This document shows, piece by piece, positions 17,689-26,210 of a stretch of 64,000 bases of DNA (the stretch's first letter is position 1; the number at the start of each line of letters is the position of its first letter). The translations under genes and the position numbers were made by a program. This DNA is from DASUPK01 sp963795665 (GTDB lineage Bacteria; Actinomycetota; Thermoleophilia; Solirubrobacterales; 70-9), in the NCBI GenBank assembly GCA_963795665.1, contig CAWCIP010000008.1, positions 1 to 64,000 of the forward strand, in the 5' to 3' direction. Under the pieces are notes generated by a model. It saw only the letters and a list, made by a program, of their open reading frames with translations, was not told the DNA's origin and did no database searches.

Positions 17689-19304
17689 CCGATCGTCTCC
17701 CGCTTCGCGATCGCGTGCGGGTCGCGGCTGAACGGCGACAGCGCATAGTCGGCGGCGGCCCGGAAGAAGCGCCGGTTGTAGTACGGGTCGCCCGCCTCGA
17801 GGGACTCGTACCAGCGGTCGACGAACAGCGCGCGGTCGATCACGTCGAAGTCCGAGAGCCGGCGCGCTTCGGTCGTGCGGATCAGGGTCCGGGGTGCCGG
17901 GGCGCAGACGGACGCGAGGCCGCGCTTGCGCCGAGCCGCATGCACAGGTCGAGGTCGCCGAACTGGCGGCTGTACGCCTCCTCGAACCCCTCGAGCCGAT
18001 CGAACGGCTCGCGCCCGATCAGCATGCAATCCATGCCGATCGCGGAGACCTCGCGGGCGCAGCAGAGCGAGCCGTAGTAGCCGTCGCCGCCGGCGTCGAA
18101 TCCGCGCATCGCCGGCACCGCCGGGTCATAGAGGCCGACGGCGAAACCGGCCGTGTCCACCCGTCCGTCCGGATGGGTGAGCGTGGGCCCGACCGCGCCG
18201 ACGCCGGGCATCCCGGCGTAGAGCAGCAGCTGGTCGATCCAGTCGGGCTCGACCACCTCGGTGTCCTCTCCGAGGAAGGCCAGGTACTCGCCCCGCGCGC
18301 GACTCGCTCCCAGGTTCGCCCATCGGCCCGGGTTGAAGGACCCCTCGGGCGCCGCGACGCGCACCAGCCCCCGGCCCTCCGGCCTCGGCGCGCCGTTCCA
18401 ATCGCGCTCGACCACGATCACCTCGAGATCGGGATAGGAGGTCCGCTCGAGCAGCGCGTCCAGGGCTCGATCGCCGCTCGTCATGCACGGGCATCACGAC
18501 GCTCACCGCCGGCTTCGGCCGGCTCGGGTCCGGGCGCAGGCGGACCCGGTGCGGGATGGTCTCGTGCGGGACCGCCTCGGCCGCGATTCCGCGACGCCGC
18601 AGGTGGGCGTTGACGGCGCGGGCCTGAAGCTCGGGCACGCCGTCCTTCTCCGAGGTCCCGAGCGCGATGCTGCCGGGGATCGCCCGCCAGTGGTAGAGCG
18701 TGTGCGGGATGTGGTGGATCCGCTCGGTTCGCTCGGAGAGGCGCAGCAGCAGCTCGAAGTCCTGGATGGTGTCGAAGTCCGGGTCGAAGCCGCCGACCTC
18801 GTCCACCAGCTCGCGCCGCGCCACCAGCAGATGGCCGATGTACATCGCGCCCAGCGCGTAGATCGGCGACCAATCCGGCTTCAGGAAGGTGTCGGCGGTC
18901 TGTCCGTCGGCCGTGATCGTGTCCTGGTCGGAGTAGGCGACGTCGATCTCGTCCCCCGAGAACGCCTCCGCGACTCGGAGCAGAGCATCGGCCGTCAGGG
19001 CGTCGTCATGGTCGAGAAAGGCCACCAGCTCGCCGCGGCAGAGCGCGAGTCCCTGGTTCGTGGCCCTCGAGATGCCCCCGTTCTCGTCGAGCAACTTGGC
19101 GGTGATCCGCGAGTCGCGGGAGACGGCGCGCCTGATCGTCCGCAGGGTTTCGTCGCGCGTCGATCCGTCGTCGACTATGCAGAGCTCCCAGTTCTCGTAC
19201 TCCTGGGCCCGGACCGAGGCGATCGCCTCCCGCAGGTACCGGGGCTCGGTCTCGTAGGTGGGCATCACCACTGAGATCAGCGGGCGCTCCGCGAACGTGT
19301 CCAT
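17685..19304 (-). CDS. Two-domain family 2 glycosyltransferase (two frameshifts)
   Basis: First GT-A domain intact: PLISVVMPTYETEPRYLREAI, VDDGSTRDETL, AFLDHDDALTADALLRVAE, GFDPDFDTIQDFELLLRLSER. A second GT-A domain begins PAVSVVMPVHDE and continues, after a frame change near 18480, as LLERTSYPDLEVIVVE, EYLAFLGEDTEVVEPDWI and GFEEAYSRQFGDLDLCMRLG. Another shift near 17920 gives the C-terminus TTEARRLSDFDVIDRALFVDRWYESLEAGDPYYN...DPHAIAKRETIG. Tandem GT2 proteins of this shape (SpsA/WsaE-like) are common in surface-glycan loci. A GGGAGG ribosome site precedes the ATG at 19304. The uninterrupted first part spans 18126-19304. Confidence 0.75.
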
Positions 19305-19308
19305 CGCG

Positions 19309-20034
19309 TTACCTCCCGCGCCGCAGCATCTTGCCGGCGGCCCGCAGGGGCTTCGTCAGGCGCCAGCTCGTGGTGGCCTCGTACTCGGCCGCGACCAGCG
19401 TGGCGAGCGGGCCCCGGCGGGCCCAGTCGAGGTCGGCTTCGGCATATGCCCTGCGCATCAGCTCGCGGTTCATGTCCTCGCGCTGCTCGTCGAGCTCGCT
19501 GCGATGCCTCCGCTCCATGCGATCCACCTGGGAGCGAAGGAAGGCGGCGTTCGCGCTCGCCGCCGAGAGCTCGCGATCCTCGCCCGGCTCCGGGCGCTCG
19601 AGCTCGGCCGCGGAGATCGGTTCCTCCCCGCCGCGCAGCGACACGAGCCTGCGCCCGTCGCTCTGATCGATCGCGAGGATCTCGAAGGCGCGGCCCCAGT
19701 GCGCGCGCAGCCACCATTCCGAGTGGAACACGATCCGGCTCCCGGATCCGTTCAGAGGGGCGAGGGCGGTCATCCCGATGCGCGACTCGTCCCAGCCCTC
19801 GCCCGTGAGCCGCTCGAACGCCGCCTGGTCGGCGAGGCCGACGACGAGCTCGCCCCCGTCGGCGAGCAGGCGGCGAGCTTCGAGCAGCCATTCCGCCCAG
19901 CCCTGGTCGATTCTGGTGAATGCCGACCGAGCCTCGATCAGCTCGAACGAGCCGTCGGCGAACTCGAGCGGCGGGGCGGACGCCTCCTCCAGGGCGGCGT
20001 CGAGGTCGAGCTCGCGTGAGGGTGGGCCCGGCAT
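19309..20034 (-). CDS. Methyltransferase-like protein with coiled coil and SWRLTKPLR tail
   Basis: 241 residues from the ATG at 20034. The N-terminal 110 residues resemble the second half of a Methyltransf_11 domain (FADGSFELIEARSAFTRIDQGWAEWLLEARRLLADGGELVVGL), but no motif I glycine loop is present, so catalysis is doubtful. A coiled coil follows (AAFLRSQVDRMERRHRSELDEQREDMNRELM), then TTSWRLTKPLRAAGKMLRRG, nearly the same tail as in the 14760 gene. It may be a membrane-associated scaffold or a degenerate methyltransferase. Much longer open frames upstream are antisense to the ABC genes and are not part of it. Confidence 0.6.
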   Translation of the reverse strand: MPGPPSRELDLDAALEEASAPPLEFADGSFELIEARSAFTRIDQGWAEWLLEARRLLADGGELVVGLADQAAFERLTGEGWDESRIGMTALAPLNGSGSRIVFHSEWWLRAHWGRAFEILAIDQSDGRRLVSLRGGEEPISAAELERPEPGEDRELSAASANAAFLRSQVDRMERRHRSELDEQREDMNRELMRRAYAEADLDWARRGPLATLVAAEYEATTSWRLTKPLRAAGKMLRRGR

Positions 20035-20040
20035 CGGGCA

Positions 20041-20046
20041 ATCGTA
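20041..20046 (-). promoter_or_regulatory. Putative -10 element (TACGAT) of the 20034 gene
   Basis: TACGAT on the minus strand ends 6 nt before the ATG at 20034. It lies back to back with the plus-strand TAGCCT at 20075, giving a compact divergent promoter pair of about 54 bp. Confidence 0.4.
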
Positions 20047-20074
20047 GAACCGACCGCGTTTCCGGGGGAGCCAG

Positions 20075-20080
20075 TAGCCT
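20075..20080 (+). promoter_or_regulatory. Putative -10 element (TAGCCT) of leaderless wzt
   Basis: TAGCCT ends 8 nt before the ATG at 20089, and the gap CGCCAGCG is not a ribosome site. Fits TAnnnT leaderless spacing. Confidence 0.45.
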
Positions 20081-20088
20081 CGCCAGCG

Positions 20089-21375
20089 ATGTCCGCTGAA
20101 CAGGCAGGCAATGGGGCCTCTCGCGTTCGCAGGGCGCCGGTTGTGATCGAGGCGCGCGACGTGGAGAAGGCATTTCGGATCCCCGTCCATCGCATCGACT
20201 CCTTCAAGGAGCGATTGGTGCATCCCCTCGCCCAGCCGGAGTACCGCACCCTGGAGGCGCTCAAGGGGGTCTCGTTCGAGGTCCACCGCGGCGAGTTCTT
20301 CGGCATCGCCGGGCGCAACGGATCGGGCAAGAGCACGCTGCTGAAGATCCTGGCGAGCATCTACCGGGCGGACTCCGGCTCGATCATGATGGCCGGCCGC
20401 CCGGCCCCGTTCATCGAGCTGGGGGTCGGCTTCAACGTGGAGCTGACCGCACGGGAGAACGTGGTGTTGAACGGGGTGATGATGGGCCTCTCGCAGCGCG
20501 AGGCGCGACGGCGGCTGGACGCGGTGCTCGATTTCGCCGAGCTGGAGGAGTTCGTGGACCTGAAGCTCAAGAACTACTCCTCGGGGATGCTCGTCAGGCT
20601 CGCATTCTCGGTGATGATCCAGGCCGAGGCCGACATCCTGCTGATCGACGAGGTGCTCGCAGTGGGCGATGCGGCCTTCAGGCAGAAGTGCAAGGACGTC
20701 TTCCAGGACATGAGGAAGAGCGACCGCACAGTCGTCCTCGTCACGCACGACATGAGCGCGGTGCAGAGCTTCTGCCACAGGGCGATGCTGATCGACAACG
20801 GCGACCTGCGCGAGGTCGGCGACCCCGAGGAGGTCAGCGAGCACTACCTCCGCATGAACTTCTCCAAGCGCCGCATCTCGATCGGCGGCGACAAGGAGAT
20901 AGACCTGGTGCCGGACCTCCTCGCCCGGGTCTCGGAGGCCTGGCTCGAGAACGAGGGTGGCGAGCGGATCGAGAACGTCGAGGTGGGGGAGCCGATCCGG
21001 CTGCGCGCCATCCTCGAGGCGCGCGTCGACATGGCCAAGCCGAGCTTCGGCCTGCAGTTCAGCAACGCCGACGGCGTGCAGGTCTTCGGCCTCAGCGGGA
21101 AGGTCGCGGAGGAAGCCGAGGACGAGATGCTGCGGGCCGGGGAGCAGGCCAGGATCAGCGCCACGATCGAGAACCCGCTGCGGCCCGGGAGGTACACGGT
21201 CGTCTGCTGGGCCGCGGTCACGCGCGGCGAGGAGGAGGCGGCCCACCAGACGATGAAGCTGCTCCAGTTCGTGGTGTTCGGCATGGAGGGCGGGCCCGGG
21301 ATCGTCTCGGTCCCGGGCGAGCTCGGCGTCGAGCTCGGGTCGGCTCCCGCGCCGCCGCGAGAGGGGAAGCCATGA
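20089..21375 (+). CDS. wzt: Polysaccharide ABC exporter ATP-binding protein, Wzt-like with C-terminal carbohydrate-binding domain
   Basis: 428 residues. ATPase domain at about 20-250: Walker A GRNGSGKST, Q-loop region, signature YSSGMLVRLAFS, Walker B ADILLIDEVLAVGD, H-loop VLVTHD. The N-terminal VEKAFRIP...SFKERLVHP and FIELGVGFNVELTARENV are typical of TagH/Wzt. Residues about 270-410 form a beta-rich Wzt_C-like domain (SNADGVQVFGLSG) that in known systems recognises the glycan end. It powers export of a finished lipid-linked glycan through the permease that follows with an ATGA overlap. Confidence 0.9.
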   Translation: MSAEQAGNGASRVRRAPVVIEARDVEKAFRIPVHRIDSFKERLVHPLAQPEYRTLEALKGVSFEVHRGEFFGIAGRNGSGKSTLLKILASIYRADSGSIMMAGRPAPFIELGVGFNVELTARENVVLNGVMMGLSQREARRRLDAVLDFAELEEFVDLKLKNYSSGMLVRLAFSVMIQAEADILLIDEVLAVGDAAFRQKCKDVFQDMRKSDRTVVLVTHDMSAVQSFCHRAMLIDNGDLREVGDPEEVSEHYLRMNFSKRRISIGGDKEIDLVPDLLARVSEAWLENEGGERIENVEVGEPIRLRAILEARVDMAKPSFGLQFSNADGVQVFGLSGKVAEEAEDEMLRAGEQARISATIENPLRPGRYTVVCWAAVTRGEEEAAHQTMKLLQFVVFGMEGGPGIVSVPGELGVELGSAPAPPREGKP

Positions 21376-22218
21376 GCGTCGAGGCGGGGCTCGAGCTGCA
21401 GGCCGTCAAGGGCCCATCCGCGCTTGGCGGCGGGTGGAAGCGGTTCGGGGAGCTCCTCTACCTGCTCTCGGTGACCGAGTTCAAGCGCACCTATTTCGGC
21501 ACGGTGCTCGGCTACATGTGGTCGCTGCTCCGCCCCCTGCTGCTGTTCGCGGTGCTGCTCTTCGTCTTCACGAAGATCTTCCGGCTGGGCCACGACGTGC
21601 CGCACTACCCGGTCCTGCTGCTCTTCGACGTCGTCCTCTTCGGGTTCTTCTCGGAGTCGACTCAGGGCGCGGTCGGCTCGGTGGTGGGGCAGGAGAGCAT
21701 CGTCCGCAAGACCCAGTTCCCGCGCATGGTGATCCCGCTCTCGGTGGTCGTCACCGCTCTCTTCAACTTCGGCATGAACCTGATCGTGGTCGTGATCTTC
21801 ATCCTCGCCTTCGGCGTCTCCCCGATGTGGACCTGGCTGCTCTTCCCGCTGATCGTCGCGGTGCTCTTCGTCTTCTCCACCGCCGTCTCCCTGCTGCTGT
21901 CCTCGCTCTACGTGCGCTTCCGGGACACGCTGATCATCTGGACGGTGATGGCGACGGCGCTCTTCTACGCGACGCCGGTCCTCTATCCGATCGAGAAGGT
22001 GCCGAGCAGCTACCGGGACGTGATCCTGCTCAACCCGCTCACGCCTCTGTTCGTGCAGGCCCGCCACTGGGTGATCGATCCCGAGCGCTCCCACCGCGGT
22101 CAGCGCCGCGGGCGGATGGCTTCACCTGCTGGCGCCGATCTCCCTGTTCGTCGTCATCTGCGGGCTGGGGGCCTGGTACTTCAATCGCGAGGCGCCGCGA
22201 ATCGCCGAGGAGCTCTAG
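21372..22218 (+). CDS. wzm: Polysaccharide ABC exporter permease, Wzm-like (one frameshift near the end)
   Basis: ABC-2 type membrane protein of about 282 residues with six predicted helices. N-terminal FGELLYLLSVTEFKRTYFGTVLGYMWSLLRPL is the family's interfacial and first-helix region; PVLYPIEKVPSSYRDVILLNPLTPL is the conserved loop before the last helices. After VIDP (about 22082) the frame goes wrong. One base further on, SAPTAVSAAGGWLHLLAPISL and VVICGLGAWYFNREAPRIAEEL restore the final helix and end at TAG 22216-22218, 2 bp before the convergent gene. Forms the channel with Wzt. Confidence 0.85.
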
Positions 22219-22220
22219 AG

Positions 22221-23597
22221 CTAGGAGCGGGAGCCGGCGGGCGCTGACTCGGCCCGCACGGGGCGGTCCGGGCGGTCCCCGGAGCCGCTCTGGGCCTGAC
22301 GCCCGAAGCGGTGCGCCCAGCGCCGGATCGGCTGCTCTACGAGGCGCGCCGAGAGGTAGCCGTACAGCAACGCTCCCCCGACGACGATCGCGGACCAGAC
22401 CGCCAGCGTTCCGACCGTGCCGTCCCTTCCCAGGACCTGGTGGAACAACAGGAAGAAGATGATCGGGGCCTGGATCAGATACACCCCGTAGCTGATGTCG
22501 CCCAGCTTGCGGGAAAGGGGATACGCGAAGGGCAGCTGCAGCCGCGGCGAGGCGAGCGCCAGGGCCACCATCACGGTCGCGAGCGAGGCCGTGTAGCCGA
22601 TCGAGAGGAACACCGACTCCCGGACCTTGAGGTTGGGGAGCGCGGCGAGCGCATCGCCGCCGATGGCCTGCCGCCCGGCGAGGTAGACGAACAGCGCGAA
22701 CACCAAGCCCGCCACCACCAGCACGCGCGCGGCCATCTTCTCCAGCCGTGCCCGGTCGTAGCGGTTGCGCAGCTCCACGTAGGCCCAGGCTCCGGTCATG
22801 CCGGCGGCGAACGAGAAGGCCCAATTGGGGAGCTGGATGACAGAGTCGAGCCGCAGCTCCGTTGCCCGTTCCGCGCTGAGGTCGATGCCCACCCAACCGG
22901 CCACATCTGCGATGTGGGCGAATGCCTCGCGCCATACGACGGCAATCGCCAGCGCGATCGCGAGGCCGACCAGAGGACGCCGGAAGTAGGCGGCGGCGAT
23001 GAACGGAAGCACGACGTAGAAGCCGATCTCGAGAGTCAGCGTCCAGACCGGGCTGTCGGGCCCGAAGCCGATCAGCGTGTGCGGGCTGAACAGCGTCACC
23101 AGCGTCTGCTGCCCGCTGAAGTTGCTCGCCAGGTCGCCGAGCCCGGGCATCGGCACGCCGGACTTGGTCGCCATCACGAGCAGCATCACGCCGAGTGAGA
23201 GCCAGTAGGCCGGGAGCAGTCGCGCCCCGCGGCGGATCGAGTACCCGCGAACGCTCCCGAATCGCCCGCCCTGGGCGACCGTCGGGAGGAAGACGACGAA
23301 GCCGCTGACGATGAAGAGGACGTCGACCAGCTGCGGGCCGGTCCCCCAGATCAGCTGCCCGCCGAGGGAGGAGTCGCCGATTCCGTCCAGGAAGCCCGAG
23401 GTGTGGACGACGTGGAAGACGACGATCGCCATGATCGCGAACGCCCGGTAGCCGTCGAACGCGGGCACGACCGGCACGCCATGGGCGGCCCGGTCGTCCT
23501 TTCCCGGGTCCGAGAGCGGCCGAATGACGTCGTGCCCCTGTGGTGCGACGTCCGAATCGCGGGCATGCCGATCCGCGGCGGTGGCTGACGTTGGCAC
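22221..23597 (-). CDS. Membrane acyltransferase, OafA/YrhL (Acyl_transf_3) family
   Basis: 458 residues with about ten membrane helices. N-terminal FDGYRAFAIMAIVVFHVVHTSGF carries the family's R and catalytic His pattern; SGFVVFLP, RRGARLLPAYW and DSPVWTLTLEIGFYVVLPF are typical. These enzymes acetylate or succinylate sugars of surface glycans using cytosolic acyl donors. Start GTG 23597, with a TAACAT element upstream. Convergent with the permease gene and located inside the glycan locus, so O-acylation of the exported polymer is likely. Confidence 0.88.
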   Translation of the reverse strand: MPTSATAADRHARDSDVAPQGHDVIRPLSDPGKDDRAAHGVPVVPAFDGYRAFAIMAIVVFHVVHTSGFLDGIGDSSLGGQLIWGTGPQLVDVLFIVSGFVVFLPTVAQGGRFGSVRGYSIRRGARLLPAYWLSLGVMLLVMATKSGVPMPGLGDLASNFSGQQTLVTLFSPHTLIGFGPDSPVWTLTLEIGFYVVLPFIAAAYFRRPLVGLAIALAIAVVWREAFAHIADVAGWVGIDLSAERATELRLDSVIQLPNWAFSFAAGMTGAWAYVELRNRYDRARLEKMAARVLVVAGLVFALFVYLAGRQAIGGDALAALPNLKVRESVFLSIGYTASLATVMVALALASPRLQLPFAYPLSRKLGDISYGVYLIQAPIIFFLLFHQVLGRDGTVGTLAVWSAIVVGGALLYGYLSARLVEQPIRRWAHRFGRQAQSGSGDRPDRPVRAESAPAGSRS

Positions 23598-23606
23598 GAG
23601 GCGGAG

Positions 23607-23612
23607 ATGTTA
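23607..23612 (-). promoter_or_regulatory. Putative -10 element (TAACAT) of the acyltransferase gene
   Basis: TAACAT on the minus strand ends 9 nt before the GTG at 23597 and starts just after the TGA of the methyltransferase gene at 23615. Confidence 0.35.
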
Positions 23613-23614
23613 GG

Positions 23615-24286
23615 TCAGGCCGGCCTGCGGGCGAACGCCCAGACCTGGACCGGAAGGTCGGGCTCGTTGCGCAGCGAGTGCCAGGGGCGAAAGGCGGGCC
23701 AGCTGTCGAAGTTGCCGACGACGCAGTCGCGGTTGCCCCAGGATCCGACCTCGTCGACCTCGAGCCCGCCGCGCTCGAGCAGCGTCCGCAGCCCGCGTGG
23801 CGTGAACCGCCAGTAGTCGCGCATGTCGTGGAGCAGCTGCAGCTCGTGGACGCGGATCAGGAACGGGGTGGACACGATCACGTGTCCCCCGGGGACGCAG
23901 AGCTCGCGGAGGTTCGACGCGGCCAGGAACGGGTCGGGGACGTGCTCGAGCACCTGCTCGCAGATCACGACGTCGAAGCGGCCGGGGTCGGCGATCGGCT
24001 CGCACAGATCGAACTCCGGGTACATCAGGCTCGTGTACTCCTTCCAGCCGCGCCCGGCGTGGGTGTCGCCGCTGACCTCGGCCGCCCTCAGCTGCTCCGG
24101 CCCGAGGGCGTCGAGGTGGGCCGTCACGTCGTCGTTGAGGACGATTCGCTGCCAGTGCTCCTGCGGCACGTCGGTATGCGGGTACCGGACGGGGTCGGCG
24201 ATCCGGCGAAGGTGCCGCCCGAGGTCACGCAGCCGCGCTCCGGCCTTGCGGACCGGGTTCTGCCGGCGGGAGTCGAGGGTGCTCAA
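23615..24286 (-). CDS. SAM-dependent methyltransferase (Methyltransf_11/23-like)
   Basis: 223 residues from a TTG that overlaps the TGA of the upstream glycosyltransferase (TTGA). Features: FDVVICEQVLEHVPDPFLAASNLRELCVPGGHVIVSTPFLIRVH (post-I to motif III of Methyltransf_23) and DYWRFTPRGLRTLLERGGLEV. The N-terminal AEVSGDTHAGRGWKEY replaces the usual E/DxGxGxG loop, which is weak. Similar proteins occur in many polysaccharide loci. Substrate unknown. Confidence 0.75.
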   Translation of the reverse strand: MSTLDSRRQNPVRKAGARLRDLGRHLRRIADPVRYPHTDVPQEHWQRIVLNDDVTAHLDALGPEQLRAAEVSGDTHAGRGWKEYTSLMYPEFDLCEPIADPGRFDVVICEQVLEHVPDPFLAASNLRELCVPGGHVIVSTPFLIRVHELQLLHDMRDYWRFTPRGLRTLLERGGLEVDEVGSWGNRDCVVGNFDSWPAFRPWHSLRNEPDLPVQVWAFARRPA

Positions 24287-25174
24287 AAGAGCCCCCTGAA
24301 GCTCTCCGGAATTCGCTCGACCGCGATGTGGACGCCGTCGTCCTCGAAGCCGCTGTCCTCGTAGAACCAGGTCTCGAACTCGCCCTCGTCGACGGTTCGG
24401 TTGTACGACGCCCAGCCCTCGCCGACATCCATCTCATTCCAGGCCCGGTCCCTGCGGATGCGGTGACGGTTCCGGCAGATCTCGAAGTCCAGGCGGTGCA
24501 GGTGGATCAGCCTGAGATCGGGGTCGTAGTTGAGCCTGCCGTCAGCCCGGTGGTGGAAGCCCGGCAGCCATGACATCGGCCCGCTTGCGAGGGCGGGCTT
24601 GTTGTAGGCGCCGTTGGCGAACCAGTAGCCGCGCTGGTCGAGGATCGGTCGGCTCGGGTCATACGGCTCCTCGCGGTCCACCATGTGCAGGATCTCGTAG
24701 CCGATGCAGTTGACCCACCACTCCGCGAACTCGTCCAGGTAGTCGCCCAGGGTCCCCCATTCCGGTGTCGGTGTGACGATCTCGTCGACGTCGGTGACCA
24801 GGACCACGTCGTAGTCGCCTTCCAGCAGCTCGTGTTGCACCGCCCGGACCGTCTCCACCATCCAGGTGTGGTCGACCGAGTCGTGGTGGACCGGGCGGCG
24901 GATGAACCCGTCGCCGTCCGTGGAGCCGTCGGTGCGTGTCGTTGTCGAGCACGTAGATGTCATCCGGCTCGAAGAAGCGGGAGTAGTAGGAGAGCCAGAT
25001 AGGCAGGAAGACCGGCTCGTTGTGGACGATCGTGATGGCAGCGCGCCGCTTGTCCGTCCCGAGCTTACGCAGCCGCCGGCGATGCGCCCGATCTGTCCTG
25101 ATCGGCTCCCAGAACTGGCCGAGTGGCGGCTCGGTGTGCTCATGGACCTCGGGAATCCTGACCTGCGTTCGCAC
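24283..25174 (-). CDS. Glycosyltransferase family 2-like (Glyco_tranf_2_4 type, one frameshift)
   Basis: Start GTG 25174 (RTQVRIPEVHEHTEP). The first 80 residues contain AAITIVHNEPVFLPIWLSYYSRFFEPDDIYVLDND, the N-terminal donor-site pattern of this family. After a frame change near 24935 the protein continues HDSVDHTWMVETVRAVQHELL, YDVVLVTDVDEIVTPTP (DVDE metal site), and a long C-terminal part with GFHHRADGRLNYDPDLRLIHLHRLDFEICRNRH. Proteins of this type have a D-x-D-E motif and an HxHR region. The longest single ORF (24283-25143) has a nonsense N-terminus from the wrong frame. Confidence 0.78.
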
Positions 25175-25183
25175 GGTTGCGGG

Positions 25184-25189
25184 ATCGTA
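25184..25189 (-). promoter_or_regulatory. Putative -10 element (TACGAT) of the 25174 gene
   Basis: TACGAT on the minus strand ends 9 nt before the GTG at 25174. Forms a divergent pair with TAAGGT at 25209-25214. Confidence 0.35.
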
Positions 25190-25208
25190 GGCGCAAGCAG
25201 CGCTCGGG

Positions 25209-25214
25209 TAAGGT
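25209..25214 (+). promoter_or_regulatory. Putative -10 element (TAAGGT) of the 25221 gene
   Basis: TAAGGT ends 6 nt before the GTG at 25221. An almost identical GGGTAAGGT string precedes the flippase gene at 26211. Confidence 0.45.
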
Positions 25215-25220
25215 CCGACC

Positions 25221-26114
25221 GTGCCGCGCCGAACCGGATTGGTGGTCCTCGACTACGACCAGGCGGCGATCACGCGGCGGTGCCTTCGGTCGATCGCCGA
25301 GGGGAGCCGTCGACCGGATGAGATCGTGCTCGTCGAGAACGGAGCGCGTCAGGTCGACCTCGAATCCGATCCGGTGCTCACCGGGCTGCCGGTGCACGTG
25401 ATCCGGCCCGGGCGAAACGTCGGGGCGGCGGCCGGGCGAAACCTCGGCATCGATCATCTCGTCGAGAGTTCGAAGGTCGACCGCCTTGTCCTGCTGGACA
25501 ACGACACCACCGTCCCGGCCGACTTCTTCGCGCTGGTCGAGGAGGCCACGCTCGATGGGCTCGAGGTCGCGGCACCCCTGGTGCTGGACATGGACTCAGG
25601 CGAGGTGATCTACGCCGGTGGTGACTACGACAGTCACCACGTGCCAGGAGTGATCGCGGAGTGGCCCGACGGGGCCATCCAGCTGCAGGAGGTGGATTGG
25701 GCGCCGACCGCCGCCCTCGTCTTCGACCGGGAAACCTGGCTTCGCGTGGGCGGCTTCAACGCCTGGTACGAGTTCATCTGGGAGGACGTCGAATGGTGCT
25801 ACCGCGCCAGGGCACTCGGGGCGCCGGTCCGCGTGCACCCCCGGCTGCGGGTCCTGCACGAGGCGCATCAATCGAGCGGCGGGGCCTTTGGCGCTGAGCG
25901 AGTCCGGCTCTGGTCGCGCAACGGCACCGTCTTCCTGTTCACGACTGCGCGGGTCGGCTGGCGTTCGGCCCTGAGCTGGCTGGCGACGGAGCTCGGCCGC
26001 GTCCTGCGCGAGCTCCGGGCAGGCTGGAGGCCGACGGCGATGGGACGTCTCCGCGGTCTCGGCCAGGGACTCCGGGAGGTGATGCGCCAGCGACGCACCC
26101 GGCCCGCGAGGTGA
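25221..26114 (+). CDS. Family 2 glycosyltransferase
   Basis: 297 residues, intact. GT-A features: GLVVLDYDQAAITRRCLRSI, EIVLVENGARQ, RNVGAAAGRNLGIDHL, LVLLDNDTTVPADFF (the DND site), APTAALVFDRETWLRVGGFNAWYEFIWEDVEWCYRARALG (the ED motif). A C-terminal amphipathic region suggests association with the inner membrane. First gene of a short plus-strand unit that continues with the flippase at 26211. Confidence 0.87.
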   Translation: MPRRTGLVVLDYDQAAITRRCLRSIAEGSRRPDEIVLVENGARQVDLESDPVLTGLPVHVIRPGRNVGAAAGRNLGIDHLVESSKVDRLVLLDNDTTVPADFFALVEEATLDGLEVAAPLVLDMDSGEVIYAGGDYDSHHVPGVIAEWPDGAIQLQEVDWAPTAALVFDRETWLRVGGFNAWYEFIWEDVEWCYRARALGAPVRVHPRLRVLHEAHQSSGGAFGAERVRLWSRNGTVFLFTTARVGWRSALSWLATELGRVLRELRAGWRPTAMGRLRGLGQGLREVMRQRRTRPAR

Positions 26115-26197
26115 TCCGCCGCCAGTCAGCGGCCGATCGCACGATCGAGGTCGCCGGTGCCGCGGACTCGGCCTCGGGTCCACCTGAGACCTCGGGG

Positions 26198-26203
26198 TAA
26201 GGT
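26198..26203 (+). promoter_or_regulatory. Putative -10 element (TAAGGT) of the flippase gene
   Basis: TAAGGT ends 7 nt before the ATG at 26211. It supports that ATG over the GTG at 26157, which would put this element inside the coding region. Confidence 0.4.
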
Positions 26204-26210
26204 GCCGCCG

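Noticed and set aside
20107..21246. 645-residue minus-strand frame across the Wzt gene
   Set aside because: It is the antisense shadow of the ABC ATPase; only the part from the ATG at 20034 down to 19309 shows real protein features.
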